Counted from the first letter of the stretch, positions 1 through 10,837 are shown. The stretch is DNA of 64,000 bases from Azolla caroliniana (GCA_043228905.1 JBHGNT010000013.1:4526001-4590000), one strand, 5' to 3'. The notes: a model not told the origin generated them from the letters alone. Numbers and translations are program-made.

Positions 1-1915
1 TGGAAATCTCTAAGGGGCTCTTCTCTCTTTGAGAGGATATCTCCGTCCTCCATTTGTTCGTCATCCGAATCCAATTCGGGATCTTGTCCAGTTTCGGTGT
101 CTTCTTCTTCTTCTTCGGCCAATTCGGTTTCTTGTCCGTATCCGGCTGGTTCGTCTAGTGTCATCCGGTTACCGGCTAACATCCGGTTTTTAATCGGGTA
201 TATCCTTGTGTCCTCAAGCCGGTTTTCATTGGATGATCCAGAGTTCATCAACTTCTTCTCCGACTCCCAATCGGCAATGGTCCTCTCTTCCATGAAGCCT
301 ATGTCCCGACTCCGGAACACGTTCTTGTCGACCAGATCCCACACCCGGTAACCGAACTCATCATTGCCCTATCCAAGGAATATGCATGGCCCAGACTTCG
401 GATCCAACTTTGCTCTCTTATCCTTTGCAACATGCACATATGCGAGACACCCGGTCACCTTCAGATGTCAGTAAGACACGTCCTTACCTGTCCATATTCT
501 TTGCGGTGTGTCTCCGTCCAAGGGTACTGAGGGTGATCTGTTTATCACATAGGTTTCCGTCGTCAACGCCTTATCCCAAAACGTATTGGGTAACTTTGCA
601 TGTGCTAGCATGCTCTAGACTCTCTCCATTATGGTCCACTTCATCCTTTCGGCCAGCCCATTCAATTCCATTATGGTCCAGATTTCCTTCAATCGGTAGT
701 ACTCCTCGAACTGCCCCCGGTATTCTCCTCCGTTGTCCGCTCGAACCGCCTTCAGTTTCCGGCCACTTTCTCTTTCCACACTTGCGTGGAGCTCCTTGAA
801 GACGGATAACACTTGATCCTTCGTCTTCAGTGGTGAGACCAACAACTTCCGGCTGTGGTCATCTATGAACGTCACAAAGTACTGCAATCTGGCATGTGAC
901 TTCGTGTCCACTTGACACACACCGGTATGCGCCAGCTCTAGTGGTGCCTTCCATCTCATCGATGGTCTTGACCGGAAGGAGGTCCATTTTTCTTGCCAGC
1001 CAAGCAATCAGTGCACTTCTCAAGTTGCACGTCCTTCACTGGAATGAGATTGTCTTCGACAAGTCTCTTCATCCCCTTCTGGCTCATATGACACAATCTC
1101 TTGTGCCACAACTCACCGGTAGTGTCAGATGCTACGTTCACTTCCTCCCGGCATATCCGAGCATTCATCAAGTACACTGTGTTGACCTTCCAGGCTCGAG
1201 CCACTATTAGGCTCCCTTTGCTGAACTTCATAACTCCGTTCCGGATGCTACCCGTGTAGCCTTCATCATCTAGCCAACCGACTTATATCAGGTTCAGTCG
1301 AACCTCCGGAACGTGTCAGACATCCTTCACCAACAACTTGTATCCGGTTGATGTTTTCAACAACACATATCCTATGTTGACAATTCGGCAGGTCCCTTCA
1401 TTCCCCATTCAGACACAACCATGATCTTCGGTTGTGTAGGATGAGAAGCATCTCCAGTCCGGTGGTAGGTGGAATGACGCTCCGGAATCAACAACCCACG
1501 TTGTCTCGTCGTCGACAAGGTTTAACTCATTCTCCTTGGTAATGAGCATTGGTTCTTCTTCACTTGTCGCGATTGCCGAAGTTCCTTTCCGATCCGGGCC
1601 TCTCCGGTCTGAACTCTTCTTCGAATCGATAGTGCCGGTTTCTTTCTCTTTGCAGAAATGCCGACAGTTCTTCTGGAAGTGCCCCGGCTTCCCACAGTAG
1701 AAGCAAGTAGGCCTCCCCCTTGACTTCGACCTCGTTCCCGATTTGTCCCGGTTTTGAGGACTCCGATACTAGCCTCTTCCTCGGTTGTGGTCATCTTCGG
1801 TAACTAAGGCCTTCGGATCGGTTCCAGACTCCCACTCCTTCCAGTGAGCTTCTTCATCTAGCAAGCTTGATTTTACCGTTGCTAGGGACAATTGTTCTCC
1901 TTCTAGCCCGGTGTA
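1..1915 (-). pseudogene. Element F: decayed Copia gag-pol, integrase to gag part
   Basis: A minus-strand Copia remnant of the same family as the intact Copia at 5190-10798. Read from 1915 downward it gives the end of gag with a zinc-knuckle region (near 1680-1720), the protease region, the pre-integrase domain (about 1231-956) and the integrase core with the DNGGEY motif (about 740). The frame is broken repeatedly: the pre-integrase and integrase ORFs overlap in different frames and stops are frequent. The start of gag is missing, because recognisable coding sequence ends near 1915. The reverse transcriptase side runs off the left edge of the window. No expression is expected from this copy. 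Confidence 0.85.
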
Positions 1916-2019
1916 TTATACAAATGAGGTATAGTACGAACTATACAAATGATGAGGTATTATACGTATCTAAACGTTAAATACGGCTATGTAAACAACC
2001 ATGGAGTACATAGAATGTT

Positions 2020-2335
2020 TACATGGAAAACCCTAATGGGAAAAACCACGGGAGCCCCTAGACTCTAAGCTATCACTATATAAGAAAAGGTACAATTAGA
2101 GACTCGGAGGCAACAACCTCGAGCTCTGTATCTTGACCAACCGGCGGTTATAACATAGTATCACTTTGTATCTCCTCTCTCTCTATACAACAATTATCTC
2201 AACAACAATATGACAACCACACTCTACGAAGTCATTGCCCTAAGTTATATTTATACTTATATGAACTTAGGGCTATTTACAAATATAGCCTCAATAGGCT
2301 TACTCAAAACATATTTACAAATCTGTCTTCACTTC
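2020..2335 (-). repeat. LTR-like remnant of element F
   Basis: This stretch resembles the LTR of the intact Copia C in order and wording: the GTGGAAAACCCTA and GGGAAAAACCACGGGAG blocks, then a pyrimidine-rich tract, then a block containing TGCCCTAAGT, ATTTATAC and CTATTTACAAATATAGCCTCAA. It lies where the 5' LTR of minus-strand element F should be. I could not fix exact ends or a target-site duplication. The 1916-2019 bases between it and the F coding remnant are AT-rich with no recognised feature. Confidence 0.6.
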
Positions 2336-2346
2336 CGGTTCTCACC

Positions 2347-3352
2347 ATGAGAACTAAAGGGAAGCAAGGATGGATAGAGGCATGGCTAGCCTGCTTCCTA
2401 CAGAGAAGTTCGACAGAAGCAACTATGCATCTTGATCCTACAAGATGCACCGGTACCTGCTCGGGCATGGCTACTCGAGTTATGACGATGGAGCTAATGA
2501 CACAACACCTAAATCGAGACATAGAGATTTCCCGACCTGGGAGCAGGCGGCAAGCAAAGTTCGATACTACCTTGCGCCCTCTGTTAGCGATCAGTTCTTG
2601 AGCTACATTTGGGATGCCAAGACGCTAAAGGTCGCGTGGGCAAATCTCAACGGCTAGGAAGCTGTAGCTGAGACAAGAGCTCAACAATGTTCGATAGAAA
2701 GATCTGTTTGTGGCCGATTACACGGCCCGAATCAAGGAAATCTACAATTCCAACGCCTCCGTCAACATGAATGTCGAGGAAGATGAGATGGGGCAGATGT
2801 GCCTTGGATGGCTAGCGTCGAAGTTCGGAGCATTCTGAACTGTTGTCTGTATGTGGGAGAATACGCCGTCATTTTTCTAGCTTCAATCAATGTTGGTCGT
2901 AGAGGAAAACCATGTGGGTGCGTCCACGAGTACGCACACCGACATCAAGATGTTGTACACGTGGTTGTGGTGGACGTGTAAGAGAGACCCCGTGGTCGTG
3001 GTGGACGAGGCAGATCGACGCGCAATGGAGGTGGCCGAAAACAACAGAACGTGCGGCATAATCAAAATACCGGAAGTAGTTCCGAACCCTCTAGAAGCAG
3101 GGGGAGTCATGGTGGTGCTGGAAACCGGCAAGAGAAGGCTGCGATGGATTGCTGGTACAGTGGTAAGAAAGGCCACAGAGAGAGTGAGTGCTGGAATAAA
3201 AGAGAGGATTCAAACAAAGCCGGATCGAGCGGAAGAGACGTAGGAAAGCGTCAGAAATCGCACTGCGCCAAGGGCTCCGAACGAGCCGGAAATGGATCAG
3301 GCCCAACCTTCGTAATGAAGCACAAGGCCAATTTGATGGCCGTGAACACCAT
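2347..3352 (+). pseudogene. Element E, part 1: Copia gag fragment
   Basis: Plus-strand Copia gag, split and frame-shifted. About 2445-2657 reads as a UBN2-type gag segment (MHRYLLGHGYSSY then WEQAASKV). About 3140-3230 has a basic, zinc-knuckle-like stretch (CWYSGKKGHRESEC, with the second Cys replaced by Ser). The sequence stops abruptly at 3352, where the LTR of Gypsy D begins. It resumes at 47725, where the codons run straight into the protease motif WYVDSGA. Joining the two flanks restores Copia order. The 5' LTR and gag start are missing, apparently lost at the junction with element F. Confidence 0.8.
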
Positions 3353-3845
3353 TGTTATCCGTTCCTTTGGAAAACACCTTCGATGAGCCCACAAGCTATT
3401 GGTGTCAAGGGATCGTGTTACGTGGAAGCTTCTTCTACACGGGAAAAAGAGAACAAGGATCATACACGACCTGCAACCCATTAAGTATGAACGTAGCCCG
3501 AATTACGAGTACGGGGAGAATACACAGATAGGAGTTTAGAAAAGACGAAACTTATATTCCATGATAAAGCTTACAGTGATTACAGTACTCGGCCTCAGTC
3601 GGAAACAGTACGTACAGAGCTTGCTCCTATGATATTACTCTCGCTCAGAATGATCTAGGTATCTCTCCCCCTCCCGAGGTACGCAGACCTCGGTTTATAT
3701 ACTTTTTCTTCAGATAGAGCCGAGCGATCGGCTAACTGTGAGGCTTGAAACTCGGCGTTTTCCTAACTCTACCTTCCTTACCTACTCGCCTTACCTACCG
3801 GCGTATTACATTTAACTAATTTATATTTCTAGCCTATGGACAACA
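3353..3845 (-). repeat. 3' LTR of Gypsy D
   Basis: Starts TGTTATCCGTTCC and ends GGACAACA; it matches 47232-47724 over its whole length with scattered substitutions. It lies directly against Copia E on the left. Confidence 0.92.
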
Positions 3846-3961
3846 CCTGTCACGCCCGTGGGACAGGACTTTGTCCGTCGGACCCACGGTTCACCATAGA
3901 TTTGGCAAAACAACACAAATTACAAAAATTACCCGTTTCTACGAGATCTTATAGGTTGGTT
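3846..3961. other. D: non-coding spacer between accessory ORF and 3' LTR
   Basis: Short spacer. It contains CACGCCCGTGG, also found at the equivalent position of Gypsy B (around 10842), so this may be a conserved 3' signal of this Gypsy lineage. Confidence 0.4.
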
Positions 3962-4833
3962 TTATTCCTCTTCCAATATGCCGAGGATATCCTCGGGGAC
4001 GTGGGGTTGGGCTGGCTGCTTGGGAGGTGGAGTTGGTGATGGAGGTTGTGTTGCCGAGTCGGGGATGACGGTGTTGTCGTGTGTGCCCTCCTCTATTGGG
4101 ATTGATTCGGGCAGGGTCGGGGTTATACTCTGTGGCTCCGGTGGGATGTGGAGGTCTGTAGGGGCAGGTTCCTCCTGTCTAACTGCCGTGGTGAGTGGCT
4201 CGGTTGGGATATGGAGGTCGGTAGGGGCAGGTTCCTCCGGTCGAGCTGCCGTGGGAAGTGACTCGGTTCCTTGCTCGGTGGTGGTGGGAGCTCTGTGACT
4301 CCCGGTAGCGAGTTGTTCCTCCTCGTACGCTTCGGCTTCTAAACGAAACACCATTAGATCATCATTGAATTCCTCCAAGAGTTGCTCAATGGCCGCGGTG
4401 TGGGATGTTGCCAAGGTATGATATTCCTCTGTTAAGTCTTCACGGAGGGTCTAGATGCTGGTGTCATCCATCTTGTAAAACCCTCGGGCCTCCTTCCATC
4501 GGTTCTTGGCATCCGCGCGTAGTATGTGTAGGTCGGCGGCTTGGACTGGCCACTCCTGCCAGATGTGGTCAAGCATTTCTTTGATCTTCGTGGTGAATTG
4601 CTGGCGATACTTGTTGATTAGGATCTTGATTTTAGTAGCGTCCATGCCGATGCTCGCGCGGTGAACTTCCAGTGCCTCCCTTGCGGCCTTGGCTTCTGCT
4701 TGGCTTTTACGGACGAAGAGTGCTAAAGTAGCTTGATTATCTTTTGCTTTTTCAATAATGAGCCCGATGGTCTGCTCATAACGGTTGGTGAGCTGCGCTA
4801 CAGTTTCGTCCATTTCCTGTCGCCAAGCTTCCC
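3962..4833 (-). pseudogene. D accessory ORF, C-terminal part (coiled coil and acidic tail)
   Basis: Minus-strand continuation of the D accessory ORF. 4813-4451 is helical and charged (MDETVAQLTNRYEQTIG onward, then a basic RWKEARGFYKMDDTSI end). A TAG stop at 4451-4453 interrupts it. 4414-3962 continues with a helical segment and then a Pro/Glu/Thr-rich tail with repeated EEPAPTDLHIP units, ending EDILGILEEE. The accessory ORF of Gypsy B ends the same way (SVLDILEEE), so the C-terminal motif is conserved. The same stop is present in the duplicate at 20435-20869. Function is unknown. Confidence 0.75.
4398..4833. repeat. Flanking direct repeat P (left copy)
   Basis: This 436-bp piece of the D accessory ORF is repeated in direct orientation at 20435-20869, on the other side of Gypsy B, with only a few differences including a 1-bp indel. 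It ends exactly where the B LTR begins. Confidence 0.9.
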
Positions 4834-5189
4834 TGTTGTCTGCCCGGCCGGACTAGCCTCAACATAGGTGTCTATCCGACACTTCTCCAAAGGGGTGGTA
4901 AGGATTGGATACTAGGTTACACGCGTAAGATGATTACAATTAAGCACAGACGGTAAACAATACGAAGATACAGATAAACATGCAATAATTACTATTGTAT
5001 TACTTCTGTCAAACCCTTTACAATTCATCGGATCCTTTTATAGGCATCCGGCAAGGTTACAATCGGTGCGCTTAGGCAACCGACATCCGAATCGGTCCGG
5101 ATTCGGATCGGTACAACTGTACCGGATCCGTCCCTCCGAATAATAATTCTACTATTATTTACTTCCTATTATCCGATCCGACTCCGCCT
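4834..5189 (-). repeat. 3' LTR of Gypsy B, first part
   Basis: Begins TGTTGTCTGCCCGGCCGG. It is interrupted after CGCCT (5185-5189) by Copia C and continues at 10799. The uninterrupted counterpart at 20053-20434 confirms the empty site. Confidence 0.92.
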
Positions 5190-5937
5190 TGTTGGGAATC
5201 ACCGGCTTGGGTTCACCTTCTCCTCTCGGCCACAACCGAGTAATCGCGGATCAATGCAGCAGAAAATAGGAAATACAGAGAAAGACGCGATACACAGGGA
5301 TTAACGTGGAAAACCCTATACGGGAAAAACCACGGGAGTGCGAGACTCCAAACCAAACTATGCACAGAGAAATATACAATGGCGAGCTGCAAGGCAACGA
5401 CCTTGAACTCGCTGTCCTCGCCACAGGCGGCGGAAATACACAGAGGCGTCTACCTCTTCGTCTCTCTCGTACTCTATCTCTCTCTCTCTCTCTGGGCTGC
5501 TTCCTCTTCACTCCTCTTAAGTGGAAAAACAGAAAAATGAGTAGCCCCCTAAACTGTTTGCCCTAAGTCATATTTATACACATATGACTTTCAGGCTATT
5601 TACAAATATAGCCTCAAGGGCCCTTGGCAAACATATTCACAAATATGTCCCCGCATCCGGATCTCTCTCCGGGTACATTCGTCATCCGGTTCCGTAACCG
5701 GGGTCTTCATCATCCGGATCCGTATCCGGGTACTCTTCATCATCCGGATCCGCATCCGGGTACTCTTCATCATCCGGATCCGCATCCGGGTATACTTCAT
5801 CATCCGGATCCGCATCCGGGTACACTTCATCCGGCTTCATGCCGGGTACTCTTCATCGTCCGGTTCCGTAACCGCAACCGGGCCTGCCGTCATTTATCTC
5901 CGGGGACATCCCATCCGGAGGGACCGAAATCCCAACA
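5190..5937 (-). repeat. 3' LTR of Copia C
   Basis: 748 bp, TGTTGGGAAT to CCCAACA. It contains a (TC)n tract near 5475, the GTGGAAAACCCTA/GGGAAAAACCACGG block shared by other Copia LTRs here, and a 30-bp minisatellite near 5700-5835. Confidence 0.97.
5700..5835. repeat. 30-bp minisatellite inside the Copia C LTR
   Basis: Tandem units of about 30 bp, each built on CATCCGGATCCGCATCCGGG plus TACTCTTCAT, roughly four copies with small changes. The same array is in the other LTR at 10561-10696. It includes the palindrome CGGATCCG. Confidence 0.85.
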
Positions 5938-5955
5938 AACTCCCCCTTCACTTCG
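5938..5955 (-). other. Polypurine tract of Copia C
   Basis: Read on the minus strand, GTGAAGGGGGAGTT lies directly before the 3' LTR, as expected for the plus-strand DNA primer. It overlaps the last codons of the polyprotein. Confidence 0.8.
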
Positions 5956-8900
5956 GCATGGGATGTCTCTCCAATCCGATCCTCTTCCGGCATGCTTCCA
6001 GCTTGTCGGGTGTGAGCACCTTGGTCAGCATATCCGACCCGTTCTCGTCCGTGTGGATCTTTGTCAGCACGAACTCCTTGTCTTCTATCCTTTCCCGGAT
6101 CCAGTGATATCTTCGCTGGATGTGCTTCGTCCGGGAGTGATAGGCCGCGTTCTTCGCAAGGTGGATTGCACTTTGACTGTCGCAGTAGAGTCGGTACTCC
6201 TCCTGCCGGATACCGAGCTCTCTAATGAAGTCCTTCATCCATATTACTTCCTTGCCGGCTTCAACAGCTGCCATGTACTCCGCCTCCGTGGTTGACAACG
6301 CAACCGTCTTCTGCAGCCTCGACTGCCACGAAACGGCTCCCCCTGCATACGTCATCACATACCCTGACGTGGACCGGCTGGTATCTGCATCAGCCGACAT
6401 ATCCGAATCGGTGAAACCGTCGAGTTCGGGTTTACCGGAGCCGAATCGGAGGCACACATTCGCTGTGCCCTTCAGGTATCGCAGTATCCATTTGATCGCG
6501 TTCCAATGCTCTTTGCCGGGATTGCTCATGTACCGGCTCACCACTCCGACTGCATATCCGATGTCCGGTCTCGTACACACCATGGCGTACATCAAGCTCC
6601 CGACGGCTGAGGCATACGGCACTTTCATCATATCCTCCTTTTCAGCCTTTGTCTTGGGGCTTTGCTTGCTGGACAGCTTGCAGTTTGCCGGGAGGGTCGA
6701 TCCGACCGGTCTTGCCTCCGACATGTTGAACCGGTGAAGCACCTTCGTCACGTACTTCTCCTGTGACAGCCACAACTGCTTCTTCTTCCGGTCCTGGATG
6801 ATGTGCATCCCTAATATTTGCCTCGCCTGACCCAGGTCCTTCATTGAGAAGGTTCGGTGAAGAGCCTTCTTCAGCATCCGTATCTTGACCTGGTCCCGTC
6901 CGACGATCAACATGTCGTCCACGTACAGGAGGAGTATTAGAAAGTCTCCTCCTTCGAACTTCTTCACAAACACGCAGTGGTCGGACTGCGTTTTGAGGTA
7001 CCCTTCGTCGGTCATGAAGGAGTCGAACTTCCGGTACCATTGCCGGGGAGCCTGCTTCAGTCCGTAAAGGCTCTTCTTCAACCGGCATACCAGGTGCTCC
7101 TTCCCTTTCTTCTCGAATCCTTCCGGTTGCTGCATGTATATCTCTTCTTCGAGGTCACCGTGAAGGAATGCCGTCTTCACGTCCATCTGTTCTACCTCGA
7201 GGTCCATGCTTGCCGCTATGCTCAGCACCGTCCGAATGGAGGTCATCTTCACTACCGGGGTGAATATCTCGTCGAAGTCGACGCCCTTCTTCTGCTGAAA
7301 CCCCTTCACCACGATCCTGGCTTTGTATCTCGAGGGGTTTCCGGCATCTCCCGGTTTCAGCTTGAACACCCACTTGTTTCGAAGTGCCCGCTTTCCTTTC
7401 GGCAACTCCACAAGTTCATATGTGTGGTTCTCATGCAGGGAATCCATCTCGTCCTGCATGGCACTCAACCACCTGCGGCTCTTGGTGTCATGCTTTGCTT
7501 CTTCAAGGCTCTCCGGCTCCCCCTCGTCGGTTAGCAGCACGTGCTCTGGTTCCGGAAATCTCCGGGGGGCCCTTCTCTCTCTTAGAGGATATCTCCGTTC
7601 CGGAGCTTCGGTAACCGGTTCTTCCGATTCTTCTTCATCCGAATCCATTTCGGGATCGGGGCCGGTTCCGGTATCATTTTCATCTTCTTCGGCCGGTTCT
7701 GTTTCTTCACCGTCTTCGGCCGGATCCTCGAGTGCTAACCGGTCCCTTGCCGGTCGGGACTGCTCCTCGTAGAGTTGATTCTCACCGGTCGACTTGGAGC
7801 TCTTCATCTTCTTCTCCGACTCCCAGTCGGCGAGTGTCTTGTCCTCCATGAAGATGATATCACGACTCCTGAATATCTTCTTGTCGACCGGGTCCCATAC
7901 TCGGTAGCCGAACTCGTCGTCGCCGTAACCGAGGAATATGCATGGACGGGTCTTTGGATCTAGCTTTCCTCTCCGGTCCTTTGCCACATGCACATATGCG
8001 AGACACCCGAACACCTTCAGATGCCGGTAGGATACTTCCCTACCGGTCCACACTCTCTGCGGCGTGTCTCCGTCCAAAGGTACTGAGGGTGATCTATTTA
8101 TCACATATGTCGCCGTCGACATTGCCTCAGCCCAAAATCCCTTGGGTAATTTCGCATGCGCCAGCATACTCCGGACCCTCTCCATTATGGTCCGGTTCAT
8201 CCTCTCGGCCAGCCCGTTCAGTTCCGGCGTCTTCGGCACAGTAAACTCGAGTCGGATTCCCTTCGAGCGACAGTACTCCTGGAACTGCCCCCGGTATTCC
8301 CCTCCGTTATCCGCTCGTATCGCTTTCAGCTTCTTGCCGGATTCTCTTTCCACTCTTGCATGGAGTTCTTTGAAGACGGACAACACTTGGTCCTTTGTCT
8401 TCAACGGTGCCGTCCACAGTCTTCGGCTGTGATCATCTATGAAGGTTACGAAGTACTGGGCTCCGCCATGTGACTTCGTTTCTACCTGACACACATCAGT
8501 GTGCACCAACTCCAATGGTGCGCCACGTCTCGTCGGTGGCCTTGAGTGGAAAGAGGTTCGGTTCTGTTTACCGGCCAGGCAATCGGTGCACTTCTCCAGG
8601 TGCACATGCTTCACTGGAATAAGGTTGTCTTCTGCAAGCCTCTTCATCCCTTTCTCACTCATGTGGCACAGTCTCTTGTGCCACAGCTCACCGGCAGTGT
8701 CGGCCGCCACGTTCAGCTCCTCCGGACATAGCCGGGAATTCATCAGGTACAGTGTGTTGACCTTCCGGGCCCGAGCCACTATCAGGCTCCCCTTGCTGAA
8801 CTTCATGACACCGTTCCGGATGCTACCCGTGTAGCCTTCATCATCTAGCCTCCCAGCCGAGATCAGGTTCAATCGGACCTCCGGAACGTGTCGCACATCC

Positions 8901-10021
8901 TTCAGCAGCATCTTGCATCCGGTTGATGTCATCAGCCACACGTCTCCTATGCCGGCAATCCGGCATGTACCTTCATTTCCCATCCGGACACAGCCGTGCT
9001 CACCGGCTGTGTAGGATGAGAAGTATTTCTTCTCCGGGGTCAGATGGAACGATGCTCCGGAATCGACCACCCAGGTCATCTCCTCACCGGCAAGGTTCAG
9101 CTCCGTCTCTTCGGTAATGAGCATTATCTCTTCTTCACTTGCCGCGAGTGCTGTCGTTCCTTTCCGGTCCTGCCCTCGCCGATCCGGACCTCTCCGGTCC
9201 GTGGCTCCCCGGTATGCACCGATTCTCTCCGGTGACTTCTTCGAATCGGCGTCGTCGGCTCCGTTGTCTTTTCGGTAATGCCGACAATTCTTCCGGAAGT
9301 GCCCCGGCTTCCCACAGTGGAAGCATGTGGGTCTTCCTCTTGATTGCGACCGGGTCCCAGACTTCTCCCGTCTTTGCGGACTCCGGTTCCATTGTCTTCC
9401 CCGTTCCGATTCGGTAAGCAGCGCCTTCGAGTCGGAGGCCGGTTCCTTATCTCTCCGACGCGCTTCTTCATTTAGAATACTTGTCTTTACCGTTTGTAGA
9501 GACAAGTTATCTTCGGTGCAGGAGGTGCTGAGAGTCACCACCAAGTTCTCCCAGCTTTCCGGCAATGTACACATCAGGATGATGGCTTGCATTGCATCCT
9601 CCAATGGGAACTTGATCGCCGCAAGCTGATTCACGAATCCCATGAACGTGCTTACGTGTTCCACCATACTCTCGCCGTCCCGGTACTTGAGATTCACTAT
9701 CTTCCTCATCAGGGAGGTCCGGTTCAACGCATTCTTCCTCTCGTAGAGGCCCGACAGCTTCTTCCACATCTCGTATGCGTTGGTGTCGTTCGCCACGTGT
9801 TGTAGGACGCTTACATCGACATATTGTCGGATCGTCGCTACGGCTTTCCGGTTCAGGAGCTTCCACTCCGACTCAAGTACCCCTTTCGGTATTTCCGACC
9901 TGTCAATCGGTTCGTACAGGTCCCGAACAATCAGAAGATCCTCCATCTTGATCTTCCAGTCGGCGTAATTCTGTGCATTCAGCACCATCATCATCGGCTG
10001 TGCGCTGCCGCCGCCTTCCAT
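5948..10021 (-). CDS. Copia gag-pol polyprotein, intact (element C)
   Basis: One uninterrupted frame of 1357 residues from the ATG at 10021. The frame stays open upstream into the LTR to 10096, but 10021 lies just inside the primer-binding site and is the natural start. Domains in order: UBN2-type gag (about 1-200), CCHC zinc knuckle (CFHCGKPGHFRKNC, about 232), protease (WVVDSGASFHL, about 318), pre-integrase domain, integrase core (D near 505, DNGGEY near 565, E in LNGLAERMNRT near 605), reverse transcriptase (MDVKTAFLHGDL, then LLYVDDM near 1033) and RNase H (DSDMS near 1207, STTEAEY, CDSQSA). Order PR-IN-RT-RH is diagnostic of Copia. It would form cytoplasmic virus-like particles and integrate cDNA in the nucleus. 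All catalytic motifs are present. Confidence 0.97.
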   Translation of the reverse strand: MEGGGSAQPMMMVLNAQNYADWKIKMEDLLIVRDLYEPIDRSEIPKGVLESEWKLLNRKAVATIRQYVDVSVLQHVANDTNAYEMWKKLSGLYERKNALNRTSLMRKIVNLKYRDGESMVEHVSTFMGFVNQLAAIKFPLEDAMQAIILMCTLPESWENLVVTLSTSCTEDNLSLQTVKTSILNEEARRRDKEPASDSKALLTESERGRQWNRSPQRREKSGTRSQSRGRPTCFHCGKPGHFRKNCRHYRKDNGADDADSKKSPERIGAYRGATDRRGPDRRGQDRKGTTALAASEEEIMLITEETELNLAGEEMTWVVDSGASFHLTPEKKYFSSYTAGEHGCVRMGNEGTCRIAGIGDVWLMTSTGCKMLLKDVRHVPEVRLNLISAGRLDDEGYTGSIRNGVMKFSKGSLIVARARKVNTLYLMNSRLCPEELNVAADTAGELWHKRLCHMSEKGMKRLAEDNLIPVKHVHLEKCTDCLAGKQNRTSFHSRPPTRRGAPLELVHTDVCQVETKSHGGAQYFVTFIDDHSRRLWTAPLKTKDQVLSVFKELHARVERESGKKLKAIRADNGGEYRGQFQEYCRSKGIRLEFTVPKTPELNGLAERMNRTIMERVRSMLAHAKLPKGFWAEAMSTATYVINRSPSVPLDGDTPQRVWTGREVSYRHLKVFGCLAYVHVAKDRRGKLDPKTRPCIFLGYGDDEFGYRVWDPVDKKIFRSRDIIFMEDKTLADWESEKKMKSSKSTGENQLYEEQSRPARDRLALEDPAEDGEETEPAEEDENDTGTGPDPEMDSDEEESEEPVTEAPERRYPLRERRAPRRFPEPEHVLLTDEGEPESLEEAKHDTKSRRWLSAMQDEMDSLHENHTYELVELPKGKRALRNKWVFKLKPGDAGNPSRYKARIVVKGFQQKKGVDFDEIFTPVVKMTSIRTVLSIAASMDLEVEQMDVKTAFLHGDLEEEIYMQQPEGFEKKGKEHLVCRLKKSLYGLKQAPRQWYRKFDSFMTDEGYLKTQSDHCVFVKKFEGGDFLILLLYVDDMLIVGRDQVKIRMLKKALHRTFSMKDLGQARQILGMHIIQDRKKKQLWLSQEKYVTKVLHRFNMSEARPVGSTLPANCKLSSKQSPKTKAEKEDMMKVPYASAVGSLMYAMVCTRPDIGYAVGVVSRYMSNPGKEHWNAIKWILRYLKGTANVCLRFGSGKPELDGFTDSDMSADADTSRSTSGYVMTYAGGAVSWQSRLQKTVALSTTEAEYMAAVEAGKEVIWMKDFIRELGIRQEEYRLYCDSQSAIHLAKNAAYHSRTKHIQRRYHWIRERIEDKEFVLTKIHTDENGSDMLTKVLTPDKLEACRKRIGLERHPMPK

Positions 10022-10035
10022 TTTCTGCAACAGTC

Positions 10036-10047
10036 GCTCTGATACCA
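10036..10047 (-). other. Primer-binding site of Copia C
   Basis: Minus-strand TGGTATCAGAGC, three bases inside the 5' LTR. It is the standard plant Copia site complementary to the initiator tRNA-Met 3' end. Confidence 0.93.
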
Positions 10048-10050
10048 GTT

Positions 10051-10798
10051 TGTTGGGAATCACCGGCTTGGGTTCACCTTCTCCTCTCGGCCACAACCGA
10101 GTAATCGCGGATCAATGCAGCAGAAAATAGGAAATACAGAGAAAGACGCGATACACAGGGATTAACGTGGAAAACCCTATACGGGAAAAACCACGGGAGT
10201 GCGAGACTCCAAACCAAACTATGCACAGAGAAATATACAATGGCGAGCTGCAAGGCAACGACCTTGAACTCGCTGTCCTCGCCACAGGCGGCGGAAATAC
10301 ACAGAGGCGTCTACCTCTTCGTCTCTCTCGTACTCTATCTCTCTCTCTCTCTCTGGGCTGCTTCCTCTTCACTCCTCTTAAGTGGAAAAACAGAAAAATG
10401 AGTAGCCCCCTAAACTGTTTGCCCTAAGTCATATTTATACACATATGACTTTCAGGCTATTTACAAATATAGCCTCAAGGGCCCTTGGCAAACATATTCA
10501 CAAATATGTCCCCGCATCCGGATCTCTCTCCGGGTACATTCGTCATCCGGTTCCGTAACCGGGGTCTTCATCATCCGGATCCGTATCCGGGTACTCTTCA
10601 TCATCCGGATCCGCATCCGGGTACTCTTCATCATCCGGATCCGCATCCGGGTACACTTCATCATCCGGATCCGCATCCGGGTACACTTCATCCGGCTTCA
10701 TGCCGGGTACTCTTCATCGTCCGGTTCCGTAACCGCAACCGGGCCTGCCGTCATTTATCTCCGGGGACATCCCATCCGGAGGGACCGAAATCCCAACA
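10051..10798 (-). repeat. 5' LTR of Copia C
   Basis: 748 bp, identical to 5190-5937 except one base seen (C at 10654 versus T at 5793). As the upstream LTR it should hold the promoter. I cannot single out a TATA box with confidence. Confidence 0.97.
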
Positions 10799-10837
10799 CG
10801 CCTTCCCACTTGTCCTTGCTCTTCTGACCGGCCAACA
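10799..10837 (-). repeat. 3' LTR of Gypsy B, second part
   Basis: Starts with the repeated target CGCCT and ends GGCCAACA, completing the LTR interrupted at 5189. Confidence 0.9.

Larger units (their letters stand above)
5190..10798 (-). mobile_element. Element C: intact Copia LTR retrotransposon
   Basis: A complete 5609-bp Copia with 748-bp LTRs (5190-5937 and 10051-10798, TGTTGGGAAT...ATCCCAACA). A perfect target-site duplication CGCCT is seen at 5185-5189 and 10799-10803. The undisturbed target is visible in the other LTR of Gypsy B (around 20405). On the minus strand it has an initiator tRNA-Met-type primer-binding site, one uninterrupted gag-pol ORF and a purine-rich polypurine tract. 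The two LTRs differ by one base seen by eye (5793 versus 10654), so insertion was very recent. It is the only element here with all the parts needed for autonomous movement. Confidence 0.97.

Noticed and set aside
5624-6295. Plus-strand Pro/His-rich ORF over the Copia C LTR
   Set aside because: It arises from the HHPDPHPGTL reading of the LTR minisatellite and overlaps the antisense polyprotein.
10036-10047. tRNA gene at TGGTATCAGAGC motifs
   Set aside because: Only the 12-nt primer-binding site is present next to LTRs; no cloverleaf sequence surrounds it.
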